DNA from: Mesorhizobium sp. AR07
GTDB taxonomy: Bacteria > Pseudomonadota > Alphaproteobacteria > Rhizobiales > Rhizobiaceae
Length of the DNA stretch: 64,000 bases
Assembly: GCF_024746815.1 (NCBI RefSeq)
Contig: NZ_CP080525.1
Span: 2,294,001-2,358,000, forward strand
Direction: 5' to 3'
This document shows positions 45,440 to 54,812 of this stretch, piece after piece (positions within the stretch are counted from its first letter, which is position 1; the number at the start of each line of letters is the position of its first letter). The translations under genes were made by a program, and so were the position numbers. Under the pieces are notes generated by a model. That model did no database searches. It was given only the letters and a program-made list of their open reading frames with translations, and had not been told where the DNA came from.

Positions 45440-46023
45440 TCGGAGCGCAGTCATCCTTCGAATGATGGCATCGGGGAACAGCCCCTTTTTGAGCAGACGC
45501 GCCACCATTTGATGCGCCTTCAAATGGGTGGCGTGATCATCAACTGAGTGGGCTTGCCGGCTTTCGCCGCCAATTCAGCGAAGATCCGGTTAGATACCCC
45601 AAGCCCGGTTCCAACGGATAAGGCGTTGCAGATCGTCTTGTGGAGACCATACTCCTCGGGCGCATCGCGCAACTGCAGCCCGTTCCTGATCACAAATAGG
45701 ATGCCACTGATCACCCGCCAGTCGTCAACCCGAGGCACGCCGTGCGAGAACGGAAAATACGGCTCGATCCGGGCATCTGCGCTTGCGACAATCAGATCAA
45801 TCACTCGTCGGCGCGCCTGATTGCGCAGTAAGTGAATCAACCAATCGCCATCTTCGAAAAGGCTGAATTTCACGATCAGATTGCGGCGTCGATCGATGCC
45901 CTGGGAGTTGTTGAGGTGTGCGGCCGAGCGCTTCTTCAAAAGCTGCTCGACAGTCACTCCGGATAGCCTGCGTGGAATTTGGAACGCTGCAAGTTTCCGT
46001 ACCAGTCGGCTGCGCTTAGACAT
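45440..46023 (-). mobile_element. IS5-family transposase remnant
   Basis: GVPRVDDWRVISGILFVIRN, then GLQLRDAPEEYG match the N-terminal part of IS5 (IS427-type) transposases; the frame stops at 45520, but the next frame continues HLKAHQMVARLLKKGLFP, the following conserved segment. The catalytic part is missing. The 5' end of the ORF (about 45820-46023) is unrelated sequence. Confidence 0.65.
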
Positions 46024-46455
46024 CAGGTTATCGGCTCAACGCGCTCATCAAAAAACGCAACATGCAGGGCCGCGACGGACATTCGTAACTGCGGCAGAGG
46101 ACATTGATGAAGACCCGAGCGCCTCTGATGAGGATGTTCCGTGATCGGCGGCGATTTCCCTTGCGATTGGGGCTCGGAAACCTCGCATGATTGTCATTCA
46201 TTCGTGTGATGCGAGTTTCTATCTCGGGAGCTAGGAATTGAGCGGAATCGGTGGACGTGTCTAACCGGGGAATCGGGTTTCGGGACAGCTGCGATGCTGG
46301 CAGGATTAGGCACTTGGGAACCTCTCAAAAGGAAGCTGTCGCACCAAGACGAGGATTTGCGAAAGCGCGCGCCCAGGCTCAGTTTCTCGGCAGAATAACA
46401 AACGGGCCATTGAGTTGATGCGTACATTCCTTGAGGCGGCCACACGTTTCAGCAA
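46024..46455. other. Gene-free stretch
   Basis: Nothing recognised on either strand. Confidence 0.4.
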
Positions 46456-46875
46456 TTGGATAATCCTTCACTAAAGATTTTGTTCGGGTTAGGGAGTGTA
46501 GTTGTGCAAGAGCAGCGTTCCGGTGTACCAGTCTTGGTCGCACTGGGAAACTCCGGGAGGACGATCTATGCTGTCAGGTGCGCCGTCAATGCTGCATGGA
46601 TCCCTCTGAATCGGCGGCCTTCGACAACAGTTCAGCACCATGTGGTTGCCGGCAAGGCCTGCCTTGGCGCAACTGAACGGCTGAAGGATGAGCGTTTTGA
46701 GTGCTTTCCCGAACCCTCGGGCGGCTGGCTGGTGTGGGACAACGAAGCCGACGAACCGGCGATGGTGGCCGAGACTGTTCTCAGTGGCGTTTCGGAACGG
46801 GAGGCTTCTTTCGTGACCGATATTCTTAACGGAATGGGCGATCGGTCGTTGAGTGTTGACACGCTTCGCCGGTAG
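46456..46875 (+). CDS. Small conserved protein of the PEPS-VWD family
   Basis: The C-terminal half (RFECFPEPSGGWLVWDNEAD and then LSGVSEREASFVTDILNGM) matches a short rhizobial protein family in which a strand pair with PEPSG and W.VWD is followed by a helical segment. The N-terminal half has no similarity and the start (TTG at 46456) is doubtful; the true start may lie near 46680. A frameshifted relative lies at 55503-55715. Function unknown. Confidence 0.5.
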   Translation: MDNPSLKILFGLGSVVVQEQRSGVPVLVALGNSGRTIYAVRCAVNAAWIPLNRRPSTTVQHHVVAGKACLGATERLKDERFECFPEPSGGWLVWDNEADEPAMVAETVLSGVSEREASFVTDILNGMGDRSLSVDTLRR

Positions 46876-47018
46876 GATCTTGGCGTGTCTTTCCTGTGCG
46901 TAGTAAGCCTGATGGTATTGTGGTCACGGCCGCGCGAGCTTCTATCGTTGAAAGTCAGCGGGCAGCGGCTGTACCTTTGGCAATCGCGCGCTGTTGGCTC
47001 CAGGGCATTTATCGGCCG

Positions 47019-47792
47019 ATGGACGCCGCTTGTGGGGCTTTTTTGGCTAGATGCTGGGTTTTCCAAGCTATACTGACAGTGGCAGTGACCGTGTCGGCCA
47101 CTACTGTCGGCGCCGCTGCCGTGCACCGCAACGCGCTATGGCAGGTGGTGCAAGTTTGCGTCGTTGCATCTGTGCGTCTTGGCGTTGCTTTCCCCTGTGA
47201 GGAAGTGATCCTCGCCAGAGAGGGTGTGCCTGGATCAGCTCTCATCAAATCGCCTCTGCTCAAGACTGAGTTTCTGTTGACCCCGCTTACGCCTATTGCC
47301 GGGGTGGAAAGCCTGCCTCTCCGTTCGGAGAATAGTTCCCAACTTTGGAATCGGGCATGGGAAGCTCGAAGCAAGGTTTCAACGAGCCTCGGACGATATC
47401 TGCCACGCTCGGCCATTGCTCTGGCAGTGAACTCCAGAACAGAGCGGTCCCAGGATCAGTTCCACATCCACGTAGATTGCCTCGCGGCGCCGGTGGAAAA
47501 GAAACTCGCGTTAGATGGACCGAAGATTGAGGGACCTTGGCGCCCGTTTCCACGGGAGCTGATGGGGCAACGCTATTGGATCAAGGCGGTAGATAAGTCG
47601 GATTTGGAAACCACAAATGTGATCGGCATGATTGCGGCCGGGTTGCCGCAAGCGCGACGCGTTCTGCATCGGGTAAATATCGTTGTCGTCGGGGCCGAAC
47701 TCGCCGATGCGAGGCCCGGATTTTACATTCTGGCCAACTGGGAACGCTCCGCAGCGGAGGATCTTATGGATCACGACTGTACTTCGCGATGA
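47019..47792 (+). CDS. cdh: CDP-diacylglycerol pyrophosphatase
   Basis: A protein of about 257 residues that follows the Cdh family closely: an N-terminal membrane anchor, RSAIALAVNSRTERSQDQFH with IHVDC (HIT-like catalytic histidines), then PFPRELMGQRYWIKAV and a C-terminal ERSAAEDLMDHDC. It hydrolyses CDP-diacylglycerol to phosphatidate and CMP. The ATG at 47019 gives a normal anchor, but an upstream ATG at 46896 is in frame and no strong ribosome site decides. It appears intact and follows a small gene of unknown function. Confidence 0.83.
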   Translation: MDAACGAFLARCWVFQAILTVAVTVSATTVGAAAVHRNALWQVVQVCVVASVRLGVAFPCEEVILAREGVPGSALIKSPLLKTEFLLTPLTPIAGVESLPLRSENSSQLWNRAWEARSKVSTSLGRYLPRSAIALAVNSRTERSQDQFHIHVDCLAAPVEKKLALDGPKIEGPWRPFPRELMGQRYWIKAVDKSDLETTNVIGMIAAGLPQARRVLHRVNIVVVGAELADARPGFYILANWERSAAEDLMDHDCTSR

Positions 47793-48039
47793 GAGGCTCA
47801 GGCAACTGACCCAAAAGATGACGCCAAGAGAGCGATGCCGAGAATTGTCGCCTGGCGCAGCGATCACAGGCCGATCGGGTTGGGTAAAATCATTTTACCT
47901 AGTCGGATGATAGAGGGCTGCTCTGTGTCGGCTGACACGACCTTGCCTCTATCGCTCGAGCGATGAGGAGAGGATGACTTCCTGCATAGAGCCGCTGGGC
48001 AATTCGGCCAAGTCTCGGACGGACGGCAAGAGCGCACAG

Positions 48040-48285
48040 ATAAGTGGCTTGTTGGCGGACATTGAGACTTCCGCCACATGGGCCTGCTCTTGATAATGCG
48101 ATGGTCGAAACGTTATTCAAGACCCTGAAATCCGAATGGCCTGGCGCCCTCGGTTTCAAACCAGCTGGACGCCAAGCGGATCATTGGCCGCAAAATCGCC
48201 GGCTTCTACAACCCAGTCAGGCGACACTCCGCCCTCGATTACCAAAGCCCGGTTCAGTTCGAAAACTGGGCAAGAAAATGAGCCA
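48040..48285 (+). mobile_element. IS3-family transposase remnant
   Basis: DNAMVETLFKTLKSEW in one frame, followed by RKIAGFYNPVRRHSALDYQS and PVQFENWARK in another frame, is the C-terminal end of an IS3-type OrfB. Indels break the frame and the rest of the element is gone. Confidence 0.75.
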
Positions 48286-48315
48286 TTAGCTGTTCACTAA
48301 AGCGGGGCAAGTCCA

Positions 48316-48466
48316 GAAAAGACCCCGATGACACTTGGACGGTGGTCGACGTGCTCGCAGGCGGCATGCTGAGGTGGATGGGAATTTGATGTTGGAATTG
48401 GATGTTGATGATACCGATGACATCGTCGACCTTCTCAACTTCAAGGACATCAAGGGACTGCCCTGA
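48316..48466 (+). pseudogene. Broken copy 1 of the WTV-D-TG-P small protein
   Basis: DDTWTVVDVLAGGM in one frame and EVDGNLMLELDVDDTDDIVD, then LLNFKDIKG in the next match the family of the 25152 gene. A single-base shift near 48370 separates them. Confidence 0.6.
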
Positions 48467-48524
48467 GCGGGGTGAAAGAAAAGGCAAGGTTTCCCGCCGT
48501 GTTGCTTACTGAGATCAGTCATCT

Positions 48525-48728
48525 ATGGCAGTCACATCCAATCGCTATTTGATGATCTTCGAGCGCGACGGTGAGGTAATCGCCCACGAGACAGTTGCTG
48601 CGCCACGCGAGTTAGACGCACGGATTGAAGCAGCACACCGCAATCGCGAGATTTCGCGCTTCATGGAGGGATCACTGGGGGCGGGAAACAGGGGGAACGG
48701 GGATTGGCCAACCAAGGTTCGACCTTAG
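48525..48728 (+). CDS. Hypothetical small protein
   Basis: A 67-residue frame starting with MAVTSNRYLMIFERDGEVIA and then AHETVAAPRELDARIEAAHR. The first half looks like a real beta-strand/helix protein, but the last 20 residues look random and may result from a frameshift. The start ATG has GAGATCAG upstream. Not recognised. Confidence 0.4.
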   Translation: MAVTSNRYLMIFERDGEVIAHETVAAPRELDARIEAAHRNREISRFMEGSLGAGNRGNGDWPTKVRP

Positions 48729-48870
48729 GAAAAGCTGGACGGGACGTGGACGGTTTTCGACGTCTACCTGTGGCAACCAAGAGTGGCCAGACATCGACTC
48801 GGCGGACGATCTGGTCAGTTTTCTCAATCTCCTAGATGTCAAGCGCCGGGGCACCCTCAATCAGCCTTAG
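48729..48870 (+). pseudogene. Broken copy 2 of the WTV-D-TG-P small protein
   Basis: LDGTWTVFDVY, then after one extra base GNQEWPDIDSADDLVSFLNL and LDVKRRG. Same family as the gene at 25152 and the copy at 48316. It follows the small gene at 48525 directly. Confidence 0.6.
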
Positions 48871-49212
48871 GTTCCCCTCATGACTACTCAGCGGTTGACT
48901 GGATTTGTCGTTGGCATGCCAGTGAGCGGCTGTTCGCTCACTGGCCGCTTCACATCACCGGCAATTCGGTTGCCGCCTCAGAGCTGCCTGGGATCGGCAG
49001 GTTGCCTCGCCGATACGCAACTGCTTCGGTGCATCACAGCATGTTCCGAGCGGGGTGTGCTTCATTCAAACAGACGAGGACAGTGGGTAAGACTGCCCCT
49101 AGCGTGGGCTTGGCGTTATGCGCACAGAAGCGATGAACTGGGCCCATGAAAGCAGACCCAAAAGCCAGCCAATTCGCGCGATGAGATGCCGCGAGCATTC
49201 AGGAGAGGCAGG
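48871..49212. other. Gene-free stretch
   Basis: Nothing recognised; likely holds the promoter of the polysaccharide gene block that begins at 49213. Confidence 0.4.
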
Positions 49213-49797
49213 ATGAACCCGCACCTGGTTTGCGTGGGAGGTGAGGATCACCCATTGAGAATCCCGTTCCTATTGGCGCTGCGCGAGAGGGGCTTTCGGG
49301 TCACTGCGGTCTCAAGCGAAGCTGGAACCGCCTTTTCGCCCCATGACATTCCACATCGCCAATTTGGGTTCGATCGCTTTTCCAGTGGCGGCGGAAAATG
49401 GGGGGCTATCAGAGCAATTCGCAAATTGATGTTGGAACTCCGGCCAGACGTTGTCCAAAGCTTCGACACCAAGCCCAACCTGCTGACTCCACTCGCAGTG
49501 CGCGGGCAGGTTCCGGTCATCGGCACGATCAATGGCCTCGGCTGGACATTCTCATCGCTGGAACCGCGGGCTCTGGGCTTGCGTCCAGTCTTTTGCGGCC
49601 TCCAGTGGCTGGCGTCATTCTGGACAGCCATGATAGTCTTCCAAAATCGGGACGATCAGGCTTTCTTTGAGCGTTATCGGCTGGTAGGCCGCGGCAAATC
49701 TCGACTGATCCGCAGTTCTGGAATCGACGTCGATGCGTTCGCGATTTTGATGGAAAAGGGTACGGGAAACCGCGGGCTGTGTGAGGCGCGCCGATGA
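49213..49797 (+). pseudogene. Family 4-type glycosyltransferase, truncated
   Basis: The 194-residue product has the N-terminal GT-B Rossmann half of a family 4 glycosyltransferase: VGGEDHPLRIPFLLALRERG, ELRPDVVQSFDTKPN, and IGTINGLGWTFSSLE. After SSGIDVDAFA the second half (donor-binding domain) is missing; a short tail (ILMEKGTG) leads to the stop. Full-length enzymes have about 380 residues, so an in-frame deletion of about 550 bp is likely. The start at 49213 has AGGAGAGGCAGG upstream. It overlaps the ligase gene by 4 bp. Confidence 0.75.
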
Positions 49798-51053
49798 TCC
49801 GTGACGCGTTCCTGGCTTTCGGCGTCGCGATGTCCTATGCGGCGCAACTCACCGTTCCGGGGATGCCCTTTGGATACAGCGAACTGTTCCTTGTGCTTTG
49901 GATCATGCTGTCGATCGGGCGAATTCTCGCTGGTGGCCGCTTGGAGGCTTCACCTGCCCTGACCAAGCTCGGGAGTTTCTGGCTGCTCCTGACACTTGCT
50001 CTGGGGGTAGGTACCATCGTTGGCTATCTGACAACCGTCCTGTTCCTGGACGGCCTGCTGCACGACACGTTCGCCTACGTCCTGGCGGCCGGCATCACCT
50101 GCTTGGCTGCCGCGGAGCCCGACGCTGATCGCCATCTGCGCCGTAGTGGCTGGTGGGTAATCGCTATCGCGAATGCAGGCTTTGCTATTCAGTTGGGGCT
50201 TGGTTGGGGTTGGATCCACCAATCCGGCGTGGATCCATGGTACTGGGATCGTTTCCGTGGCTGGTCCGAGAATCCGAACCAGCTTGCGCTCTATTGTGCA
50301 CTCTTTGGGCCTCTGGCCCTGCATCTTGCAACCACCACCAGCAATCGTTGGGGGAGGTTCCTCGGGCTCTGCAGCCTGATCCTGACCTTCTATGTTGGAA
50401 GGCTGACAAAGAGTGACACCTATCTGTATACGACGATCCTGACTTGCCTGATATTTCTGGGGCTGCGGGTTCGGACCTGGCTCACAACCGGTGGCGACAA
50501 GGTCAGCCTTTCCCGGCAAATCGCCCTTTTGTTCATGGTTGGGTTCGTTCCGCTGGCGATGTCCATGGCGCCTTATGCCCTTACCGAGGTCGCCAGCGCT
50601 GAAAACTTCGCCAAGAGCCTCACCAAGGACAAAGGCGGGGACGCGACGGTGGAAAGCGCTGCGCTGCGCCTTTACCTCTGGAACGAAGCATTTGACACGG
50701 GCGTGAGATCTGGGTCGCTAGGCCTTGGTCCGGGCCCACACCTTGACCGCCCCCCCGTCACCGATCAGCAGTTTCTGCCGCGACCTTTTGAGGCTCACAG
50801 CACAGTCCTCGATCTTTACACCCAAGGTGGCCTGATCGCAGTCCTCGCCCTAGTGTGGATCGTCGGCTCGGCCGCGTTGTCCGCATGGCGCGCCAAGCAT
50901 GAAGCCCTCCTGGCACTCGCTTCGTCGATCGTCGTCTTCGGCATTCCGCACCTGATCATCCGCCATCCGATCGTGTGGTTTGCTCTAACCATTTGCCTTG
51001 TCGCCGGAACTCCGCGGGCGACTCCGGCGACTGTTCGCCACCGGCGATATTAG
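49794..51053 (+). CDS. O-antigen ligase/polymerase-like membrane protein
   Basis: A 419-residue polytopic inner-membrane protein with about ten spans and a large periplasmic loop (about 250-345) that contains LWNEAFDTGVRSGSLGLGPG and EAHSTVLDLYTQGG, as in the WaaL/Wzy superfamily. These proteins join or polymerise polysaccharide repeat units. The start codon overlaps the stop of the glycosyltransferase gene (ATGA). The gene is intact. The exact role (ligase or polymerase) cannot be separated from the sequence. Confidence 0.8.
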   Translation: MIRDAFLAFGVAMSYAAQLTVPGMPFGYSELFLVLWIMLSIGRILAGGRLEASPALTKLGSFWLLLTLALGVGTIVGYLTTVLFLDGLLHDTFAYVLAAGITCLAAAEPDADRHLRRSGWWVIAIANAGFAIQLGLGWGWIHQSGVDPWYWDRFRGWSENPNQLALYCALFGPLALHLATTTSNRWGRFLGLCSLILTFYVGRLTKSDTYLYTTILTCLIFLGLRVRTWLTTGGDKVSLSRQIALLFMVGFVPLAMSMAPYALTEVASAENFAKSLTKDKGGDATVESAALRLYLWNEAFDTGVRSGSLGLGPGPHLDRPPVTDQQFLPRPFEAHSTVLDLYTQGGLIAVLALVWIVGSAALSAWRAKHEALLALASSIVVFGIPHLIIRHPIVWFALTICLVAGTPRATPATVRHRRY

Positions 51054-51054
51054 G

Positions 51055-51318
51055 ATGTGTGGGATTGCCGGAATTCTTCTTGCGCCCGATGGCAAGCCGC
51101 CGCAATCGGGACTGACCCAAGACGACATTGAACTCTTCGGATCGCCCAGGCCGCGGCAGCTTCGCTGCTCAGGCATCAAGCCCGTCATTCCAAAAGGGCG
51201 GCGGGTATCCGTCCCGGCGCCGGCTGGCGACCAGGGTCGAGGGTCCGCCATCGTCTCCCCGCAAAGGGCAGATCGGCAGTTTCAACGTTTTCCTGCCGTT
51301 GTAATCCATCCGGCTTAA
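51055..51318 (+). pseudogene. Asparagine synthetase (AsnB-like) N-terminal fragment
   Basis: The frame starts MCGIAGILLAPDGKPPQSGL directly after the ligase gene: Cys2 is the nucleophile of class II glutamine amidotransferases. After QDDIELF the similarity ends and a stop follows at 51318. Full-length AsnB homologues in polysaccharide loci have about 600 residues, so this is a 5' remnant of a gene lost by deletion. Confidence 0.7.
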
Positions 51319-51347
51319 TTGCCTTGGCGCGGCTGTAGGAGGAAGCA

Positions 51348-52445
51348 ATGGCGTCTGGACCGAGAAGCCTCAAAGCCGAGCGCATGGGTTCGCTGGATTT
51401 GCTGCGCCTGGTTGCGGCCTTGGCTGTTGTCTGCTTCCACTACCTGTTTCGGGCGTCGATCGCGCCGCCGGTTCTGGCGCACGGCTATCCCGAAGCCAGC
51501 GCCTTCGCCATGTATGGCTATATGGGCGTCAATCTGTTTTTTCTGATTAGCGGTTTCGTCATCGCATGGTCGGCCGAAGGCAGGAGCTGGACGGAGTTCG
51601 CCGTGGCAAGGTTCGCGCGCCTTTATCCCGGCTTCCTTGTCTGCATGACCGCCAGCTTCATCGTGCAATCCGTGGCTGCCGATCCCAACCTTCCGTATGA
51701 TCCAAGCACGTGGGTCGCCAATCTGTTCATCGTCGCCCCGGCGTTCAAGAGACCCTTTATGGACGGCGTCTACTGGTCGATCGTCTGCGAGATCGTTTTC
51801 TATGGCTGGATCGCGATCGGCCTGTTCTTTGGCGTCTTTTCGCGCTGGAAATTGCAGCTAGTGGCGACATGGCTGCTGATTTCCGTCGTCAACACGATGG
51901 CCGTTCACAGCACGGCACTGCAAATGCTATTCATCACGCAATACGCGCCCTTCTTCGCCGGCGGTATCCTTGCTCAGCACATAGTGGCAAAGGGCTTTTC
52001 AACCGCGGCGCTGATCCTGCTCGGCACGGCGTTCGTGCTGTCCTGCAAGGAACTGACCGTCGCCGCAGACTGGATGCAGGCCCATTACGGACTGTCGTTG
52101 CCCTACCCGAGGATGCTTGCCGCAAATGTCGTCGTCCATGCCCTATTCGGCGGGGGTCTCCTCTTGCGGCGCCGCGTTGCACCGTCGCCATTGGTGCTTG
52201 TGCTGGGCGGGCTCACCTACCCGCTCTACCTTTTGCATCAGGACATCGGCACCCTCGGGCTCAACGCGCTGGCGCCAGCCGTCGACCGCTGGGTCGCCCT
52301 CGGCCTGGTGATGACGGCGGTACTGTCAGCGTCCTTCGTGGTTTCGTTTTTCATCGAAAAGCCGCTACGCAAGCCTTTGATATCGTTGCTGCTGCCCCGC
52401 CTGAATATGATGGCGAGCAAGCTCCGGCTCGATCGACCGGCATAA
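51348..52445 (+). CDS. Acyltransferase 3 family membrane protein (OafA-like)
   Basis: A 365-residue acyltransferase with SLDLLRLVAALAVVCFHYLF (start of span 1), GYMGVNLFFLISGFVIAWSA and FAVARFARLYPGF, then GVYWSIVCEIVFYGW and GLTYPLYLLHQDIG: typical for acyltransferase 3 proteins that acylate glycans. GTAGGAGGAAGCA precedes the ATG. It is the last gene of the polysaccharide block 49.2-52.5 kb; a terminator follows. Confidence 0.87.
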   Translation: MASGPRSLKAERMGSLDLLRLVAALAVVCFHYLFRASIAPPVLAHGYPEASAFAMYGYMGVNLFFLISGFVIAWSAEGRSWTEFAVARFARLYPGFLVCMTASFIVQSVAADPNLPYDPSTWVANLFIVAPAFKRPFMDGVYWSIVCEIVFYGWIAIGLFFGVFSRWKLQLVATWLLISVVNTMAVHSTALQMLFITQYAPFFAGGILAQHIVAKGFSTAALILLGTAFVLSCKELTVAADWMQAHYGLSLPYPRMLAANVVVHALFGGGLLLRRRVAPSPLVLVLGGLTYPLYLLHQDIGTLGLNALAPAVDRWVALGLVMTAVLSASFVVSFFIEKPLRKPLISLLLPRLNMMASKLRLDRPA

Positions 52446-52530
52446 AGGTACGCAGCAGTTTTGGGACAACGACATGCGCAAAGACTTAAAAGCGCGTCGC
52501 ATGAATCCGTTCAAACGCGACGCGCTTGCA

Positions 52531-52566
52531 AAAAGCCCGCGCAGTCAAAGCCGGGCGGGCGTTTTG
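52531..52566 (+). terminator. Rho-independent terminator
   Basis: GCCCGC (52535-52540) and GCGGGC (52555-52560) form a stem, followed by GTTTT. It closes the polysaccharide gene block on the + strand. Confidence 0.6.
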
Positions 52567-52596
52567 GGGAAATGTCGTCTATTATCGCGGCCTGGC

Positions 52597-53642
52597 TAAA
52601 GCGTGTCGCGATTAATTGGCCTCATATCCGGCAGCCTTGAAGAAGTTTCTGCATTCGGCTGGCTCGAACAGGTGGCAGATATCGCCGAGAGCGTCGCAGA
52701 GGGCATCGAAAGTTCTGGCCGCCTTCTTTCGCAGCCGCGCCTTGAGTTTTGAGTAGGCCATCTCGATCGGATTGAGATCGGGTGAGTATGGCGGCAGGAA
52801 CAGGAGCCATGCGCCCCTTTGGCGAACCAGTTGGGCAGCGCGCTCGTTCTTGTGGAAGCCGACATTATCGAGAATGACGACATCGCCGGGCGACAGTTCG
52901 GGAGCGAGCTGCGTTTCGACGTAGCGTTCGAAGATGGCGGCATTCATCGGCGCGTTGACGATCCACGGCGCGACAAGACCGTGACATCGCAGCCCGGCGA
53001 TGAAGGTCTGCGTCTGCCATTTGCCGAATGGCGCATGCGTCCTGAAGCGCTCGCCCTTCGGCGCCCAGCCGGTGCGTTTGGTCAGTTTGGTATTGGTCGA
53101 CGTCTCATCGATGAAGATCAGCCGCGCCAAAGCCTTGTTGAAGAAGCGCTTTCGCCGCCCGATCCACAGTTCACGCGCCTGGCGCACGTCGGCCCGCTGC
53201 TGCTCGCTGGCCAGTAGAGTTTTTTTATGACTGAGCCCAAGGCGATTGAGCAGGCGACCGACATTGGAGCGGTGCACGCTCACCCCGCGCACCTCCAGCT
53301 CGACGCAAAGCTCATCTAGCGTCAGTTCGCCGGTCTCGGCCAACCGCGAGCGGACAAACTCGGCATGCGGCTCAAGCTTGCCGCCGCCCACATGGCCCTG
53401 CCGACGCGCTTCAAGCGAACCGGTCTGCCGCCGCAGGTTGATCAGATTGTTCACAAAGCGAGGCGAAACGCGGAAATGGCGCGCAGCCTCGCGGTGACCA
53501 TGTCCCTCATCGACATACGCAACAACACGCCGACGCAACTCAAGCGGTAGCGGCTTGCCCATCGCGGTCTCCTTTCAGCCGCAATGAATCACGAACTCAA
53601 ATCTATGGGAATCCTGAATCCCTTAAATCGCGACACGCTTTA
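52597..53642 (-). mobile_element. Complete IS630-family insertion sequence
   Basis: A 1046-bp element with matching ends TAAAGCGTGTCGCGATT and, inverted, AATCGCGACACGCTTTA, flanked by TA dinucleotides as expected of IS630. The single transposase gene is on the minus strand at 52612-53562. It appears intact and potentially mobile. Confidence 0.9.
52612..53562 (-). CDS. IS630-family transposase
   Basis: A 316-residue transposase: N-terminal double HTH ([20 protein letters not shown] and [15 protein letters not shown]), then the catalytic triad in [24 protein letters not shown] and [14 protein letters not shown], the DDE of IS630/Tc1. Frame is unbroken and full length. ATG at 53562 with a purine-rich leader. 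Confidence 0.92.
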   Translation of the reverse strand: MGKPLPLELRRRVVAYVDEGHGHREAARHFRVSPRFVNNLINLRRQTGSLEARRQGHVGGGKLEPHAEFVRSRLAETGELTLDELCVELEVRGVSVHRSNVGRLLNRLGLSHKKTLLASEQQRADVRQARELWIGRRKRFFNKALARLIFIDETSTNTKLTKRTGWAPKGERFRTHAPFGKWQTQTFIAGLRCHGLVAPWIVNAPMNAAIFERYVETQLAPELSPGDVVILDNVGFHKNERAAQLVRQRGAWLLFLPPYSPDLNPIEMAYSKLKARLRKKAARTFDALCDALGDICHLFEPAECRNFFKAAGYEAN

Positions 53643-53898
53643 GTCGAACCGCACGCCTCGATCGTAAACAACCGCAAGCTCATTTTCGATGGCACAAGCC
53701 GCTATCATTTCATCGAGTGCGCGGTCTTCGATGCCCGCTTTTACAACTTTGGCGGATTGCTCTTGAAGCGTGATCGGTGGACACAAAGCCGTGTCGCCGC
53801 TTTCTCACATCTACATACTGTTCAATAGCGATTTTGAGCCGTCTACTCGGAATATCATCGACGTTTTGGAACTGAGCCTCCTGTCTCCAGTCTGCCAC
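53643..53898 (-). pseudogene. PIN-like domain remnant cut by IS630
   Basis: One minus-strand frame near 53640-53760 reads KVVKAGIEDRALDEMIAACA and IENELAVVYDRGVRFD, similar to the C-terminal part of VapC-type PIN toxins (D.LIAA.A.E......D..F). The stop codon is formed at the IS630 edge. The N-terminal part in another frame has no similarity. Low certainty. Confidence 0.4.
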
Positions 53899-54069
53899 CC
53901 GCGCTCGCTCCCCGTTACCACTTCGAGGGAGGTCGCTGTCCAGACCTTCGAGAACGCAAAAACCCAGACGGGCCGATCCGCAGGACAGTCAGGGCACAAC
54001 GTGGTAACTCCGCCACCCTTCCGGATGACGGGCCAGTTGCCAAGGCGCCGGGACGCCGGGGTAGTGATA

Positions 54070-54213
54070 ATGCCCTTTACCACTACCAATCAGGGCCGCG
54101 AAACTGGCCGGCGCGTCAACGTGATGCTGACCAGCGCCCGCGTCACGCAAGCGTTTCGCGACGCTCTTTTCCTCGCGGCCGACAAGGCACGGATGACCCC
54201 CAGCGACTTCGCC
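54070..54213 (+). pseudogene. Small protein gene cut by an IS end
   Basis: MPFTTTNQGRETGRRVNVML and then AFRDALFLAADKARMTPSDF resembles a small ribbon-helix-helix-like or phage-type protein. The natural end is replaced at 54214 by the IS21-like end sequence. Confidence 0.45.
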
Positions 54214-54240
54214 TGTCAAACGGCTTCCAAAACTGACCCC
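54214..54240. repeat. Solo IS21-like terminal sequence
   Basis: TGTCAAACGGCTTCCAAAAC followed by TGACCCC is identical to the left end of the element at 37248. No partner end lies nearby, so it is a solo end left by a deletion. Confidence 0.7.
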
Positions 54241-54242
54241 CG

Positions 54243-54812
54243 ATGCCAGGCGAGACCCGTGCGACGGGCACCATCCGCCGACTGATCGATAAGCACGGCG
54301 CCGAGCACGCGCGCCTGGTGATGTGCATCCTGGCCGAGGGCAAGGGCAACCATGCGCTGATCGACGAGACCAGCCTGCGGGCCATCTCTGACCTGCTGCT
54401 TGCCTGTCCCGATATTGTCGAGGCCAGCATGTCGGAACTCCTCGAGCTTTTCGACCGCATTCCTCTTGGGCCGTACATGGCCATTGCCCATGAGCTACGC
54501 GGTAAGGTGAGACAATGCGATGCCTTGGCCGGAATGCTCTACCTGCACCTCCGCAGCCTCAAGGGCGGCCTTGGCGCGGGCAAGGAACCCGATCCGAAAC
54601 GGCAGGATCGAGTGCGCATCAGCGAGGCAGAGAAAGGCCGTGTGACGCTCACAGCGCGGCAGCGGCGAGCAGCAGAGTTTGTGGAGATCGGCAGGCATCT
54701 TCTGGCCGCCAAGGCGTCCCTACCGCACGGCGAGTTCGGCCGTTGGCTTGCCGATCAGCCGATGACCTATGAGAGGGCGTTGAAGGCTATGCGTCTGGCG
54801 AAAGCGGCTTGA
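54243..54812 (+). CDS. DUF3102-like plasmid/phage-type protein
   Basis: A 189-residue soluble helical protein. The C-terminal segment RRAAEFVEIGRHLLAAKASL and then GEFGRWLADQPMTYERALKA resembles DUF3102/KilA-like phage proteins, where a short helical module follows the stretch. The N-terminal half (RLIDKHGAEHARLVMCILAE) is not recognised. The gene begins 3 bp after the IS-like end at 54214-54240, so its true 5' end may have been cut and replaced. The family is commonly carried by phages and plasmids. Confidence 0.6.
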   Translation: MPGETRATGTIRRLIDKHGAEHARLVMCILAEGKGNHALIDETSLRAISDLLLACPDIVEASMSELLELFDRIPLGPYMAIAHELRGKVRQCDALAGMLYLHLRSLKGGLGAGKEPDPKRQDRVRISEAEKGRVTLTARQRRAAEFVEIGRHLLAAKASLPHGEFGRWLADQPMTYERALKAMRLAKAA

